Source: Bacillota bacterium (lineage in GTDB: Bacteria; Bacillota; Clostridia; Christensenellales; UMGS416). From it: a DNA stretch of 64,000 nucleotides. Positions 31,788 through 40,442 of the stretch are shown here, piece after piece. A model generated the notes under the pieces. The model ran no database searches and was not told the origin of the DNA. It saw nothing but the letters and a program-made list of their open reading frames with translations. How positions within the stretch are numbered: the first letter of the stretch is position 1; the number at the start of each line of letters is the position of its first letter. Both the position numbers and the translations under genes were made by a program. The stretch is taken from positions 34,679-98,678 of the forward strand of contig JAEWRW010000002.1 in the NCBI GenBank assembly GCA_023398815.1, written 5' to 3'.

Positions 31788-33500
31788 ATGAAGTGCCCGG
31801 TCTGTGGCAGTGAGAATAAAGCAACAAACACCGCGTGCCTGCGCTGCGGCGCCCCGCTGGGGCAGACGCCGCCCAAGACCGCTGGCTCGGCCAACGCCCT
31901 GTGGAACCGCCCCCGCACCCAAAAGCCCATTGAGAGCCCCCCGCCCTTCTGGGGGGACAGTGCGGGCACGCCTTCTTATGAAAACAAAGCGGATTTTGTT
32001 GTCCTCAACGATGAGAAGGAAAATGTGCACCTGGCCCAGGACCTGGTTGATGAAGGCGTACCCGTGCCCACCAACCGGCAGAAACTGCGGCGCGTGAAGA
32101 GCGGACAGGAGATCAATGTCGTCGTGCCGCCCGAGCCTGTGCGCAGCCGCAGGCCCCCAAAGCAGCGCCGCTACCGGGTCAACTGGCGGCGGCTGGTGGT
32201 GTCGGTGCTGCTCATCCTGGTTGTCTCCGCTGGCGTCAGCTACGGCGGCTACATGGGGTACAAGGCCGGCATCCGAGTCATCTCCCAGTGGTTTGCCAAG
32301 GACCGCGCCGAAAAGCAGACCGAGACCCCCCTGGTGGAAAAGGTGTTGATTGACGGGCAGATCTGGCACCGCATCACGTTCTTTGGCAAGGACGGTGAAC
32401 AGGTGCTGGTGGATGAGCCACGCCGCTCCCTCCCCATACAGGACGGCAAGGCCGTGCTGCTGCTGGATGACGACAGCTACATCCCAGACGACCTCTCGGG
32501 CAGCGACACCAAGAAGACCATTGAGCTCAAGGCGACGATCTTCTCCCCCAACAACCAGGAGAGAACCATCACCGTGCCGCCCTACACCATCGACATCCCC
32601 CTCTCGCCGCTCAAGATCATACTGCCGGCCGAGCAGGGCATGGAGACGGCCAGCAACCGCGTCACCGTGAAGGTGAAGGTAACGCCCGGCAGCCGCGTCA
32701 TCATCGGCTCCGACAACGCCACCGACCGGGTGAACACCGAGGGGCTGGTCTCCAGCACCGTAGGGCTGGAAGCCAAGGGCATGAACACCGTCAAGATCAC
32801 CGTGGAGACCAAGAAGCACCGACGCAACGTCTACGAGCTGCAGGTGAACCATCCGGTGCTGGATGTGCCCATTGTATTGGGCGACGATGTGGAGTCCCAA
32901 ACTTCCGACCCGACGATTGCCATCAGCGGCAGCACGGCCCCGGGGGCCACGCTCACCACCGACGCCACCCTGAACGGCGACATAAACCTCGACAAGTCCT
33001 CCGGCGTGTTCTCCTTCACGGCCAAGCTCACGCTGTGGGGCTGGAACACCATTACCCTGACCGCCACCGACGAGGGCGGCAAGACAAGCTCCCTGCAGTG
33101 CCTGGTCAACCACGTGCCGGCGCTGGAGAGCTACACCAAAAAGGCCTGGCCCATGGACTATGCCCACCTGGCCGCCGCCACCGACACTCTGCTGGGGCAG
33201 GTGTACGTGTGCGAAGGCATGGTGACCAAAAAGCTCAGCAACGACGAGTCGGACTATTACCAATGCAACCTGGGCACCGCCGACGACCCCAAGACCGTGG
33301 TGCTGGAGTACAGCAAGGAAGCGGGCCTGAAGGTGGGCCAGTATTACAAGATGTACGCCGACGTCATCGGCAGCAAGGATGGCTACCCCATGCTCAGCGC
33401 CCGGTTCGTCTATGAGAAGGACACCCCGACCAGCTACGGCGATGGGAGCGCCAGCCCCACCGACGATGCCCAAGCCACCGACAGCGGCGGCGACAACTGA
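31788..33500 (+). CDS. Zinc-ribbon, membrane-anchored multi-domain protein
   Basis: 570 residues. N-terminal zinc ribbon (C3, C6, C17, C20), a disordered cytoplasmic stretch to about residue 130, one transmembrane helix (about 135-157, 'LVVSVLLILVVSAGVSYGGYMGY'), then a large extracytoplasmic part. It contains beta-rich domains, including two Ig/bacterial cadherin-like segments ('RVTVKVKVTPGSRVIIGSDN' and 'TIAISGSTAPGATLTTDATL...FSFTAKLTLWGWNTITLTATD'), and a C-terminal OB-like region. The end is acidic and disordered. Type II topology. It probably binds a cell-envelope partner; no specific function is known. Confidence 0.8.
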   Translation: MKCPVCGSENKATNTACLRCGAPLGQTPPKTAGSANALWNRPRTQKPIESPPPFWGDSAGTPSYENKADFVVLNDEKENVHLAQDLVDEGVPVPTNRQKLRRVKSGQEINVVVPPEPVRSRRPPKQRRYRVNWRRLVVSVLLILVVSAGVSYGGYMGYKAGIRVISQWFAKDRAEKQTETPLVEKVLIDGQIWHRITFFGKDGEQVLVDEPRRSLPIQDGKAVLLLDDDSYIPDDLSGSDTKKTIELKATIFSPNNQERTITVPPYTIDIPLSPLKIILPAEQGMETASNRVTVKVKVTPGSRVIIGSDNATDRVNTEGLVSSTVGLEAKGMNTVKITVETKKHRRNVYELQVNHPVLDVPIVLGDDVESQTSDPTIAISGSTAPGATLTTDATLNGDINLDKSSGVFSFTAKLTLWGWNTITLTATDEGGKTSSLQCLVNHVPALESYTKKAWPMDYAHLAAATDTLLGQVYVCEGMVTKKLSNDESDYYQCNLGTADDPKTVVLEYSKEAGLKVGQYYKMYADVIGSKDGYPMLSARFVYEKDTPTSYGDGSASPTDDAQATDSGGDN

Positions 33501-33514
33501 CGGCATGAAAGCAC

Positions 33515-33545
33515 AAGGCCGCGGAGGATGCCCGCGGCCTTGTTG
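33515..33545 (+). terminator. Terminator after the zinc-ribbon protein gene
   Basis: AAGGCCGCGG / CCGCGGCCTT with a 7-nt loop, then TTGTTGG. The hairpin is nearly identical to the one at 34793-34820 (one base difference in 27). Confidence 0.75.
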
Positions 33546-33651
33546 GTTTCTCCCAAAATAGCGGAAGCCCGAACCGGGGAAACCGTGTGCCTCAACCGGT
33601 CGGTTAAATCGTGCCTGTCCACGGACAAATCTAGCTGATCCATCTTTTCCC

Positions 33652-33680
33652 TTGCAAAGCAACGGGTGCGGCGCTACCCT
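33652..33680 (+). promoter_or_regulatory. Possible promoter of the methyltransferase leader
   Basis: TTGCAA (33652-33657), 17-bp spacer, TACCCT (33675-33680). The -10 is imperfect. A 5-codon ORF with a strong ribosome site follows. Confidence 0.4.
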
Positions 33681-33708
33681 TTTTATTGATGTATTCAGGA
33701 GGTTTCCC

Positions 33709-33726
33709 ATGCCGGCGCATCTTTGA
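33709..33726 (+). CDS. Five-codon minigene in methyltransferase leader
   Basis: ATG-start ORF encoding MPAHL then TGA, with a perfect AGGAGG (33697-33702) 6 nt upstream. A 32-nt hairpin (CGAAGC...GCTTCG with inner CCCGCT/AGCGGG, about 33739-33770) follows, then the methyltransferase ribosome site. The arrangement resembles leader-peptide control, but no sequestering of the downstream ribosome site is evident. Confidence 0.3.
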   Translation: MPAHL

Positions 33727-33799
33727 CGGTGAACCCCGCGAAGCACCCCGCTACCCAGCGGGCCGCTTCGACACACTCAAAAACAGAAGGAGACCTCTC

Positions 33800-34483
33800 A
33801 TGTCAAATCAACCAGAGAGAGCGCCTGCCGAGGAGATGGCAAGCTTTTTTGACGTCCGCGCCGCAACGTATGACGATCACATGCTCCACAACGAGGATCT
33901 GGAGTGCCTTTACACCGCCCTGGCAGCGCAGATTCCTAAGACCGACGCACCCATTGAGATTCTGGATTTGGGCTGCGGAACGGGCCTGGAACTGCATGCC
34001 GTGTTCAAGCGGGCTCCCAATGCCCGCATCACGGGGCTGGATGTCAGCGCCGGAATGCTCGATCGCCTGCAGTTCAATCACGCCGACCGCGCGGAACAGC
34101 TGATACTGGTGCATGCAAGCTACGTTTACTGGGACTACCCGACCGAACGCTTTGACGCGGCCATTTCTTCTTATTCACTCCACCACTACCTGCCGGAGCG
34201 TAAGACGCAGATTTACGAACGGGTGTGTGCGTCGCTCAAGCTCGGCGGCCGTTACGTCGAAGCCGACTACATGGTGACCGATGAGATCATGGAGGATGGG
34301 TTGCAACAATACCGGGCCGCACGGGCAGCGCAGGCGAATGGTGATTATCACATTGACATTCCCTTTACGCCGGAAGTGCAGCGGCGACTGCTGCGGGACG
34401 CCGGTTTTGCCAAGGTCACGCTGACGCTTGACCTGACCGACCATGCGTGGCCCGCGGCGGTGCTGTGCGCAGAAAGGGACTGA
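33800..34483 (+). CDS. Class I SAM-dependent methyltransferase
   Basis: 227 residues. Motif I 'IEILDLGCGTGLELHAVF' (about 52-69), motif II 'ITGLDVSAGMLDRL', and 'FDAAISSYSLHHY' before a C-terminal variable part. This is the small-molecule (UbiE/Tam-like) group; substrate is not predictable. AGAAGGAGA lies 7 nt upstream of the ATG at 33800. Moderately lower GC than neighbours. Bounded by terminators on both sides. Confidence 0.85.
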   Translation: MSNQPERAPAEEMASFFDVRAATYDDHMLHNEDLECLYTALAAQIPKTDAPIEILDLGCGTGLELHAVFKRAPNARITGLDVSAGMLDRLQFNHADRAEQLILVHASYVYWDYPTERFDAAISSYSLHHYLPERKTQIYERVCASLKLGGRYVEADYMVTDEIMEDGLQQYRAARAAQANGDYHIDIPFTPEVQRRLLRDAGFAKVTLTLDLTDHAWPAAVLCAERD

Positions 34484-34524
34484 GCCAAAAAAGCGTACCG
34501 GCGAACGTTGCCAAATAGACAAAG

Positions 34525-34552
34525 AGGCCGCGGACAACGTCCGCGGCCTTGG
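34525..34552 (+). terminator. Terminator after methyltransferase gene
   Basis: AGGCCGCGGAC / GTCCGCGGCCT 11-bp stem, 3-nt loop, followed by TGGTGT (weak T-run). Confidence 0.7.
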
Positions 34553-34597
34553 TGTCTACAAACCCACTAGAACGAGCAATGGGTAACGAACCTCCCG

Positions 34598-34795
34598 TCG
34601 ATTCATTCGGCGGGAGGAAAGGAATCACTGGTACGAGCAGATAAGAAACTCCGCCCGCAGGCGAATCGTACTCCCCGAAAACCCCGCATGAGCGCTAGCA
34701 TTTGATATCGTTCGGCGACATGTGCGGCGAACGATACGACGAAGTGGGGACGAGCGCTGTGAATCGCGGCTGTCGCCACAGCGGCAGACGCGAAA
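34598..34795 (-). repeat. Structured dispersed intergenic repeat, copy 2
   Basis: Minus-strand copy of the element at 2668-2947, again starting directly behind a terminator T-run. It shares the blocks TTTCGCGTC, GCTGTGGCG, the 24-nt core (ATCGTTCGCCGCACATGTCG...), AACGATA, GCTCATGCG, TTCGCCTGCGGGCGG and TTTCCTCCCGCCG. It lacks the two hairpins (about 73 nt) found in copy 1. Some stems are kept with changed bases (CGCCTGCGGGCG versus CGCCTGTGGGCG). Confidence 0.65.
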
Positions 34796-34820
34796 GGCCG
34801 CGGAGGATGTCCGCGGCCTT
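34793..34820 (-). terminator. Terminator at the end of the fatty-acid operon
   Basis: Minus strand: AAGGCCGCGGA / TCCGCGGCCTT, 11-bp stem with a 5-nt loop, then TTTCG. It lies 16 bp past the fabZ stop. Confidence 0.8.
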
Positions 34821-34835
34821 CTCATTTGTTATGGG

Positions 34836-35258
34836 CTAGTCTCCAATGACGAACTGGAGGTCACAATCGCAGGCCGGCTCACCCTCCACAAAGGCTTTGC
34901 CGGTGCCAAACCCCGCCGGTCCCAAAATGCGTTTGATCTCCACCGCCAGCTCCAACCGGTCGCCGGGGCGCACCATGCGGCGGAATCGTGCTGCCTTGAT
35001 GCCCCCAAAGTAGGCCGTGCGGCCCTGGAACTCCGGCAGGCTCAGCACGATGACCGCGCCCAGCTGAGCCAGCGCCTCCACCTGCAGCACGCCCGGCATT
35101 ACCGCGTTGCCCGGGAAGTGCCCCTGGCACCAGAACATGTCGTCGGTGACCTGCAACCAGCCATGGGCCGTCTGCCCGGCCGTCAGCTCGTCCACCTCAT
35201 CCAGCAGCAGCATGGGCTCCCGGTGGGGGATAATCGCCTTGATCTCGTCGCGGTTCAT
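34836..35258 (-). CDS. fabZ: 3-hydroxyacyl-ACP dehydratase
   Basis: 140 residues. 'IPHREPMLLLDEV' at the start and the catalytic 'GHFPGNAVMPGVLQVEALAQLG' (His about 48, Glu about 62) are FabZ hallmarks. It dehydrates 3-hydroxyacyl-ACP in fatty-acid elongation. Last gene of the operon; the ATG overlaps the fabF stop by 4 bp (ATGA). Confidence 0.95.
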   Translation of the reverse strand: MNRDEIKAIIPHREPMLLLDEVDELTAGQTAHGWLQVTDDMFWCQGHFPGNAVMPGVLQVEALAQLGAVIVLSLPEFQGRTAYFGGIKAARFRRMVRPGDRLELAVEIKRILGPAGFGTGKAFVEGEPACDCDLQFVIGD

Positions 35259-36502
35259 CGGGCACCCTCCCCCTCGTAGCGGCTGACGACGACGCAGCTG
35301 TTGTGTCCGCCGAAGCCGAAGGAGTTGCTGAGGGCGTGGCGGATGGCCATGGGCCGACCAACGTCGGGCACCACGTCCAGGTTGCAGTCCGGGTCGGCCA
35401 CGCGGTAACCGATGGTGGGCGGGGCGAAGCCCTCCTGCACGGCACGGGCGGTCAGCACCGCCTCCACCGCGCCGGCGGCACCCAGCAGATGCCCCGTCAT
35501 AGACTTGGTGGAGCTCACGGCCAGGCGGTCAGCGTGGTCGCCAAAGAGCTGGCGGATCGCGAGCGTCTCGGTGCGGTCATTGTAGGGCGTGCTGGTGCCG
35601 TGGGCGTTGATGTAATCCACGTCCGCTGGCGCAATGCCCGCGTCGGCCAAGGCCATAGCCATGGCGTCATGGGCGCCCTCACCTTGTGGGTCGGGCATGG
35701 TGATGTGGAAGGCGTCGCAAGTCTGACCATAGCCGGTGAGCTCCGCCCAGATGGGCGCGCCACGCCGCAGGGCGTGCTCCAGCTCCTCCAGCACTAGCAT
35801 GCCGGCCCCCTCGCCCATCACAAATCCATTACGTTCGGCGTCAAAGGGAATGGACGCCCGCTCAGGATCGGTGGCGGGGCTGAGTGCTTGCAACTGCTTG
35901 AAGCCAGCCAGTGCCAGCGGGTTCATCACGGCCTCCACCCCGCCCACAACCATCACGTCGGCGCGACCCAGGCGGATGAGATCCAGACCGTGGCCCACGC
36001 TGTCGGTGCCGGTGGCGCAGGCCGTCACCAGCGCGTCGCAGGGGCCCTTGGCACCCAGGGCGATGGCCACGTGGCCGGCGGCCAGGTTGATGATGGCCTT
36101 GGGGATGAAGAAGGCCGACACGCGGTCATGCCCACGGTCGGTGAGCACCCCGGTCTGTTCCATGATGGTATCCATGCCGCCGATGCCGCTGCCCACCGAC
36201 ACGCCCACTCGCTTGGGGTCAATGGTCGCGTCCTTGAGGCCGGCGTCCTCCCAGGCCTCCAGCGCGGCCCACAGCGCGTATTGGTTGAAGGGCTCCATCC
36301 GGCGGGCCTCCTTGCGGGAGATGCGCTCGCCCGGGTCGAAGCCCACAACCGGCGCGCCCACGGCCACACCGCTGCGGCTGGCCAGTTCCTCGTCCAACCG
36401 ACGGATGCCCAACCGGCCCGCCCGAATGGCCTGCCAGCTCGCCTCCGCCCCCTGGGCCAGCGGGGTCACCGCGCCCAGGCCTGTAATTACAACTCTTTTC
36501 AT
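35255..36502 (-). CDS. fabF: Beta-ketoacyl-ACP synthase II
   Basis: 415 residues. Catalytic triad Cys-His-His in 'VTACATGTDSVGHGL', 'INAHGTSTPYNDRTE' and 'STKSMTGHLLGAAGAVEA'. It condenses malonyl-ACP with acyl-ACP. It follows fabG after 65 bp, the widest gap between fab genes here apart from fabH-acpP. Confidence 0.95.
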   Translation of the reverse strand: MKRVVITGLGAVTPLAQGAEASWQAIRAGRLGIRRLDEELASRSGVAVGAPVVGFDPGERISRKEARRMEPFNQYALWAALEAWEDAGLKDATIDPKRVGVSVGSGIGGMDTIMEQTGVLTDRGHDRVSAFFIPKAIINLAAGHVAIALGAKGPCDALVTACATGTDSVGHGLDLIRLGRADVMVVGGVEAVMNPLALAGFKQLQALSPATDPERASIPFDAERNGFVMGEGAGMLVLEELEHALRRGAPIWAELTGYGQTCDAFHITMPDPQGEGAHDAMAMALADAGIAPADVDYINAHGTSTPYNDRTETLAIRQLFGDHADRLAVSSTKSMTGHLLGAAGAVEAVLTARAVQEGFAPPTIGYRVADPDCNLDVVPDVGRPMAIRHALSNSFGFGGHNSCVVVSRYEGEGAR

Positions 36503-36567
36503 GGTTCCTCCCGACGCCGTGCGTCAAAAGTCAGTGGGATAAAGTAAAATGATGACAATGGATTTCG

Positions 36568-37299
36568 TTAGATCATGCCGCCGTCCACCGACAGCACCTG
36601 ACCGGTGATGTAGGCAGCCGCCGGCGAACAGAGAAACGCCACGACACCGGCAATGTCGTCAGCCGTGCCCAGCCGCCCCAGCAGGATGCGCTCGGCAATG
36701 CGGGCGCGCTGCTCATCGGTGAGCGCCGCGGTCATGTCGGTTTGCACGTAGCCGGGGGCCACGGCGTTAACGCGCACCCCTCGCCCACCCAGTTCCTTGG
36801 CGGCCGAGAGCGTCAGCCCCACGATGCCGGCCTTGGCGGCGGCGTAGTTGGCCTGGCCGGCGTTGCCGTGCAGGCCCACCACCGAGGTGATGTTGACGAT
36901 GGAGCCGCTGCGCTGCTTCATCATGGGGCGATAGACGTGCCGCATGGTGTTGAAGCAGCCATTTAGATTGGTGCGGATGACGTCGGCAAAGTCGGCCTCG
37001 CTCATCATGGGGATAAGCCGGTCGCGGGTGATGCCGGCATTGTTGACCAGCACGTCCACCTGCCCGCAGGAGGAGAGCACGGCCTCCACCAGCGCGCCGG
37101 CCTGCTCAAAATCCGCCACGTCGGCCCAGAAGGCCCGCGCCTGCCCGCCCGCTTTGCGGATTTCGTCGCAGACGGCCTCGGCGGCGTCCTGCTGGCTGCG
37201 GTAGTTGACGGCCACGGTGTAGCCATCGGCGGCCAGCCGCAGGGCAATGGCCCGGCCGATGCCACGGGACGCTCCGGTCACGATCGCGGTCTTGCTCAT
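36568..37299 (-). CDS. fabG: 3-oxoacyl-ACP reductase
   Basis: 243 residues. Short-chain dehydrogenase with 'VTGASRGIGRAIALRL' (NADPH site), 'NNAGITRD', Ser in 'IVNITSVVGLHGN', and YxxxK in 'ANYAAAKAGIVGL'. It reduces 3-ketoacyl-ACP. The ATG at 37299 overlaps the fabD stop (ATGA). Confidence 0.95.
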   Translation of the reverse strand: MSKTAIVTGASRGIGRAIALRLAADGYTVAVNYRSQQDAAEAVCDEIRKAGGQARAFWADVADFEQAGALVEAVLSSCGQVDVLVNNAGITRDRLIPMMSEADFADVIRTNLNGCFNTMRHVYRPMMKQRSGSIVNITSVVGLHGNAGQANYAAAKAGIVGLTLSAAKELGGRGVRVNAVAPGYVQTDMTAALTDEQRARIAERILLGRLGTADDIAGVVAFLCSPAAAYITGQVLSVDGGMI

Positions 37300-38228
37300 G
37301 GGCGCACCTCCAGCACTTCCAACGCCGCGGCCAGCGACGCCTCGTCCTCGACGTTGCAGATTTTCGCATCCGGCAGGGTTTTCTTCACAAAGCCGGTCAG
37401 CGTCTTGCCCGGGCCCACCTCCACAAAGGTATCGATGCCCTGGGCTGCCAGGTGGCGCAGTGTTTCCTCCCACCGCACGGGGGAAGTGATCTGCCGGTGC
37501 AGCGCCTGGGCAACATCGCCCTCATGGGGGCGGGCCGTACCATTGGAGTACACCGGGATGGCCGGCGCGGCAAAGGTCGCCGCCGTGAGAGTGGGCAGGA
37601 AGGCATCGGCCGCCGCGGCCATGTAGGGCGTGTGGAACGCACCCGCCACCGCGAGCGGCAGCACCCGGCGGGCACCCAGCTCCCGGCAGAGGGCCGAAGC
37701 CCGCTCCACCGCAGCCTTCTCCCCGCCGATGACGATCTGCCCGGGGCAGTTGTAGTTGCAGGGCCACACCTGGCCGCTGCTGTCAGAGGCACGGCGGCAG
37801 GCGTCCTCCACCCCCTCGGGGGCGAGCTGCAGCACGGCGGCCATGGCCCCACCCACGGCGCGGGCGGCTTCCTCCATGCGGCGGCCACGCTCGGCCACCA
37901 GAGCCACCGCCTGCCCGGCGGGGAGCACCCCACCGCAAGCGAGCGCCGCGTATTCCCCCAGCGACAGCCCGGCGGTAGCCGCCGGTCGCACGCCATATTC
38001 CTCGGTGAGCAACGCCGCCAGCGCGCATTCCAGTGTCACCAGCGCCGGTTGCACCCCGGCGGTACCGGCCAGTGCCTCGGCGTCGTCGCACAGGGCCCGC
38101 ACATCCAGGCCGGCTGCGGCGGATGCCTCGTCAAAGACGCGGCGCACCGTCTCGTGCCGGTCGTAGAGCTCCCGACCCATGCCGGCGGCTTGGGTGCCCT
38201 GGCCGGGGAACAGGAAGGCGATGCTCAT
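37296..38228 (-). CDS. fabD: Malonyl-CoA:ACP transacylase
   Basis: 310 residues. 'FLFPGQGTQAAGMGREL' at the N-terminus, nucleophile Ser in 'AGLSLGEYAALAC' (usually GHSLGE), and the catalytic His in 'VAGAFHTPYM'. It loads malonyl groups on ACP. The ATG overlaps the fabK stop. Confidence 0.95.
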   Translation of the reverse strand: MSIAFLFPGQGTQAAGMGRELYDRHETVRRVFDEASAAAGLDVRALCDDAEALAGTAGVQPALVTLECALAALLTEEYGVRPAATAGLSLGEYAALACGGVLPAGQAVALVAERGRRMEEAARAVGGAMAAVLQLAPEGVEDACRRASDSSGQVWPCNYNCPGQIVIGGEKAAVERASALCRELGARRVLPLAVAGAFHTPYMAAAADAFLPTLTAATFAAPAIPVYSNGTARPHEGDVAQALHRQITSPVRWEETLRHLAAQGIDTFVEVGPGKTLTGFVKKTLPDAKICNVEDEASLAAALEVLEVRP

Positions 38229-39169
38229 CGGAACCCTCCCTGACTGACTTTGGTCAGCCTGCTCCGGGCCTGGGTGGCATCAAACAGGTCGGCGATGATG
38301 TCGGCCACGCTCTGCTCCCCATCGATGAAGCAGGCTGTCTGCCCGGCCATGACGGAGCCGGTCTCCATGTCGCCATCCACCACGGCACGCCGCAGCGAAC
38401 CGGTCGACAGCCGGTCGAAGTCCTCCTGGGGGTTGGGGGCATTTTCCAGCTTGGCCAGGTCGCGCGCCAGGCGGTTGCGCACCACCCGCACCGGGTGGCC
38501 GGTGAAGTTGCCGGTCACCATGGTGTCCACGTCCTTGGCCGCAGCCAGCTTTTGCTTGTAGTTGGGGTGCACCACGCACTCCTTCGCAGCCAGGAACCGG
38601 GTGCCGACCTGTACGCCGCAGGCCCCCAGCACCATGGCCGCGGCAACGCTGCGCCAGTCGTAAATGCCGCCGGCCGCAACAACCGGGATCTCCAGCCCCT
38701 GGCACAGTTCGCTCACCAGCACCATGGTGCTGAGCTTGCCGATGTGGCCGCCGGCCTCGCCGCCCTCACCCACCACGGCATCCACCCCGGCAGACTGCAT
38801 GCGCTTGCCCAGCGAGAGGGATGGCACCACAGGGATGACCTTGGTGCCTACGGCCTTCCACCCCTCCACATACCGGCTGGGGTCGCCCGCGCCGGTGATG
38901 ACGACAGGGACCTTGAGTTCCATCGTGAGCTTGGCCACCTCATCGGCGTAGGGGCTCAGGAGCATCACGTTCACGCCAAAAGGTTTGTCGGTGGCCGCGC
39001 GGACTTTCTCCACCTCCGCCGCCACAAAGGACGCCGGGGCGTTGCCGGCGGCGATAACCCCCAGGCCCCCGGCCCGGCTGACGGCGGCGGCCAGGGTGCT
39101 CTCAGACACCCAGGCCATGCCGCCCTGAATGAGGGGATAGGAAATCCCCAGCAGTTCGTCAAGCCACAT
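38225..39169 (-). CDS. fabK: FMN-dependent enoyl-ACP reductase II
   Basis: 314 residues. TIM-barrel nitronate-monooxygenase-like fold: 'LLGISYPLIQGGMAWVSE', 'GGLGVIAAGNA', 'VGEGGEAGGHIGKLSTMVLV', 'GGIYDWRSVAAAMVLGACGVQVGTRFLAA'. It reduces the enoyl-ACP double bond; FabK replaces FabI in many Firmicutes and is not inhibited by triclosan. It starts 4 bp after the acpP stop. Confidence 0.95.
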   Translation of the reverse strand: MWLDELLGISYPLIQGGMAWVSESTLAAAVSRAGGLGVIAAGNAPASFVAAEVEKVRAATDKPFGVNVMLLSPYADEVAKLTMELKVPVVITGAGDPSRYVEGWKAVGTKVIPVVPSLSLGKRMQSAGVDAVVGEGGEAGGHIGKLSTMVLVSELCQGLEIPVVAAGGIYDWRSVAAAMVLGACGVQVGTRFLAAKECVVHPNYKQKLAAAKDVDTMVTGNFTGHPVRVVRNRLARDLAKLENAPNPQEDFDRLSTGSLRRAVVDGDMETGSVMAGQTACFIDGEQSVADIIADLFDATQARSRLTKVSQGGFR

Positions 39170-39172
39170 GGT

Positions 39173-39400
39173 TCAGCCCTTCGTGCGCTCGGCGATGAAG
39201 TCGGCGAGGTTCTGCACGGTCTTGATGGCGGCGATCTCCTCAGTCTCGATCTTCAGGCCGTAGGCCTCCTCAAAGGCCATGGCGAGCTCCACCATGTCGA
39301 GGGAGTCCGCACCCAGGTCGGCCATGATGAGGCTCTCGGGCTTGATTTCGGCCACGTCGACGTCCAGGTTCTCCGCGATGATGGCAATGATCTTTTCCAT
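39173..39400 (-). CDS. acpP: Acyl carrier protein
   Basis: 75 residues, acidic four-helix protein. The phosphopantetheine serine is in 'LGADSLDMVELAMAFEE' (about Ser 35). AGAGGAAA lies upstream of the ATG. A 76-bp AT-richer gap before it might carry an internal promoter or a stronger translation signal, as expected for the most abundant protein of the pathway. Confidence 0.97.
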   Translation of the reverse strand: MEKIIAIIAENLDVDVAEIKPESLIMADLGADSLDMVELAMAFEEAYGLKIETEEIAAIKTVQNLADFIAERTKG

Positions 39401-39476
39401 GTTGTGTTTCCTCTTTTCTTTCTTTTTGTCGTTGGGTGTTTATAAAGGATGGATGTATAGCAATGCGGTTGCCCGC

Positions 39477-40442
39477 CTATTGCCAGATGAGCCAAGCGCC
39501 GCCCCAGGCAAACCCCGCACCAAAGGCCGCCAGCACCAGGTTCTGCCCGGGCCGCAGCAGGTCTTTGCGCCGCATATCATCGAGCGCCAGGGCGATGGAT
39601 GCCGCGCCGGTGTTGCCATAGTCGGCGATGTTGACGAAGAACTTCTCCAGCGGCACGCCCAGGCGGTGGGCCGCCGTGTGGATGATGCGCAGGTTGGCCT
39701 GGTGGGGCACAATCCAGTCGATGTCCGCAAGGGTCTTGCCCGCCCTGGCCGCCAACTGACGCACGGTGTCGGGCACGGCCTCCACCGCGAAGCGGAACAC
39801 GTCTTGCCCGCTCATGCGAAACGTCGTGTTCATCACGGCTTCGGGTGTCCAGGGGTTGCGGGCCGGCAGGGCGTCCATGCTCAGGGCGCCAGCCTCGTCG
39901 CTGCGGGCCGAAAGATGCACCGCCGCGATGCCGTTCCCCCCGCGGGAGAGGACAAACGCCCCCGCCCCGTCGCCAAAGAGCACGCAGGTTGACCGGTCGC
40001 TCCAATCGATGAGGCGGGTCAGATACTCGCTGCCCACGATGAGGGCGTGCTCGTAGCCCTGGGCCTCCAGCATGCTGGCCGCCACCTGCATTGCCGCCAT
40101 CAGGCCCGTGCAGCCGCAGGAGAGGTCAAATGCCGGGCCCTCGCCCAGCCCCAGCCGGGCGCGCAGCAGCGACGCCGCCATGGGGAAGAAACTATCCGGC
40201 GAGGAGGTCGCCACGATGACAGGGCCTACGGCTGACGGATCCACGCCGCTCATTTCCAGCGCCTGGCGGGCAGCCTTCTCGGCCATCTCCAGCACCGTCT
40301 CGCCCTCGCTCACATGCCGCCGTTCAATGCCCGTGCGGGTGCGGATCCATTCGTCGCTGGTCTCCACGAGCTTCGTCAGTTCCTCATTCTCCACCAGGCG
40401 GGGCGGGCGGTATGCCCCCAGGCCCGTTACCGAAACGTTCAT
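39477..40442 (-). CDS. fabH: Beta-ketoacyl-ACP synthase III
   Basis: 321 residues. Catalytic Cys in 'DLSCGCTGLMAAMQ' (about 112), His in 'VPHQANLRIIHTAA' and Asn in 'YGNTGAASIALALDD'. It starts fatty-acid synthesis by joining acyl-CoA and malonyl-ACP. The ATG overlaps the accA stop. Confidence 0.95.
   Translation of the reverse strand: MNVSVTGLGAYRPPRLVENEELTKLVETSDEWIRTRTGIERRHVSEGETVLEMAEKAARQALEMSGVDPSAVGPVIVATSSPDSFFPMAASLLRARLGLGEGPAFDLSCGCTGLMAAMQVAASMLEAQGYEHALIVGSEYLTRLIDWSDRSTCVLFGDGAGAFVLSRGGNGIAAVHLSARSDEAGALSMDALPARNPWTPEAVMNTTFRMSGQDVFRFAVEAVPDTVRQLAARAGKTLADIDWIVPHQANLRIIHTAAHRLGVPLEKFFVNIADYGNTGAASIALALDDMRRKDLLRPGQNLVLAAFGAGFAWGGAWLIWQ

Noticed and set aside
31782..33776. 664-codon minus-strand frame opposite the zinc-ribbon protein
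   Set aside because: The plus strand has a consensus promoter, zinc ribbon, membrane helix and terminator; the antisense frame has none.
37940..37980. FabD active-site change (GLSLGE instead of GHSLGE)
   Set aside because: The nucleophile Ser and downstream His are intact, and substitutions before the Ser occur in other Firmicutes FabD proteins.
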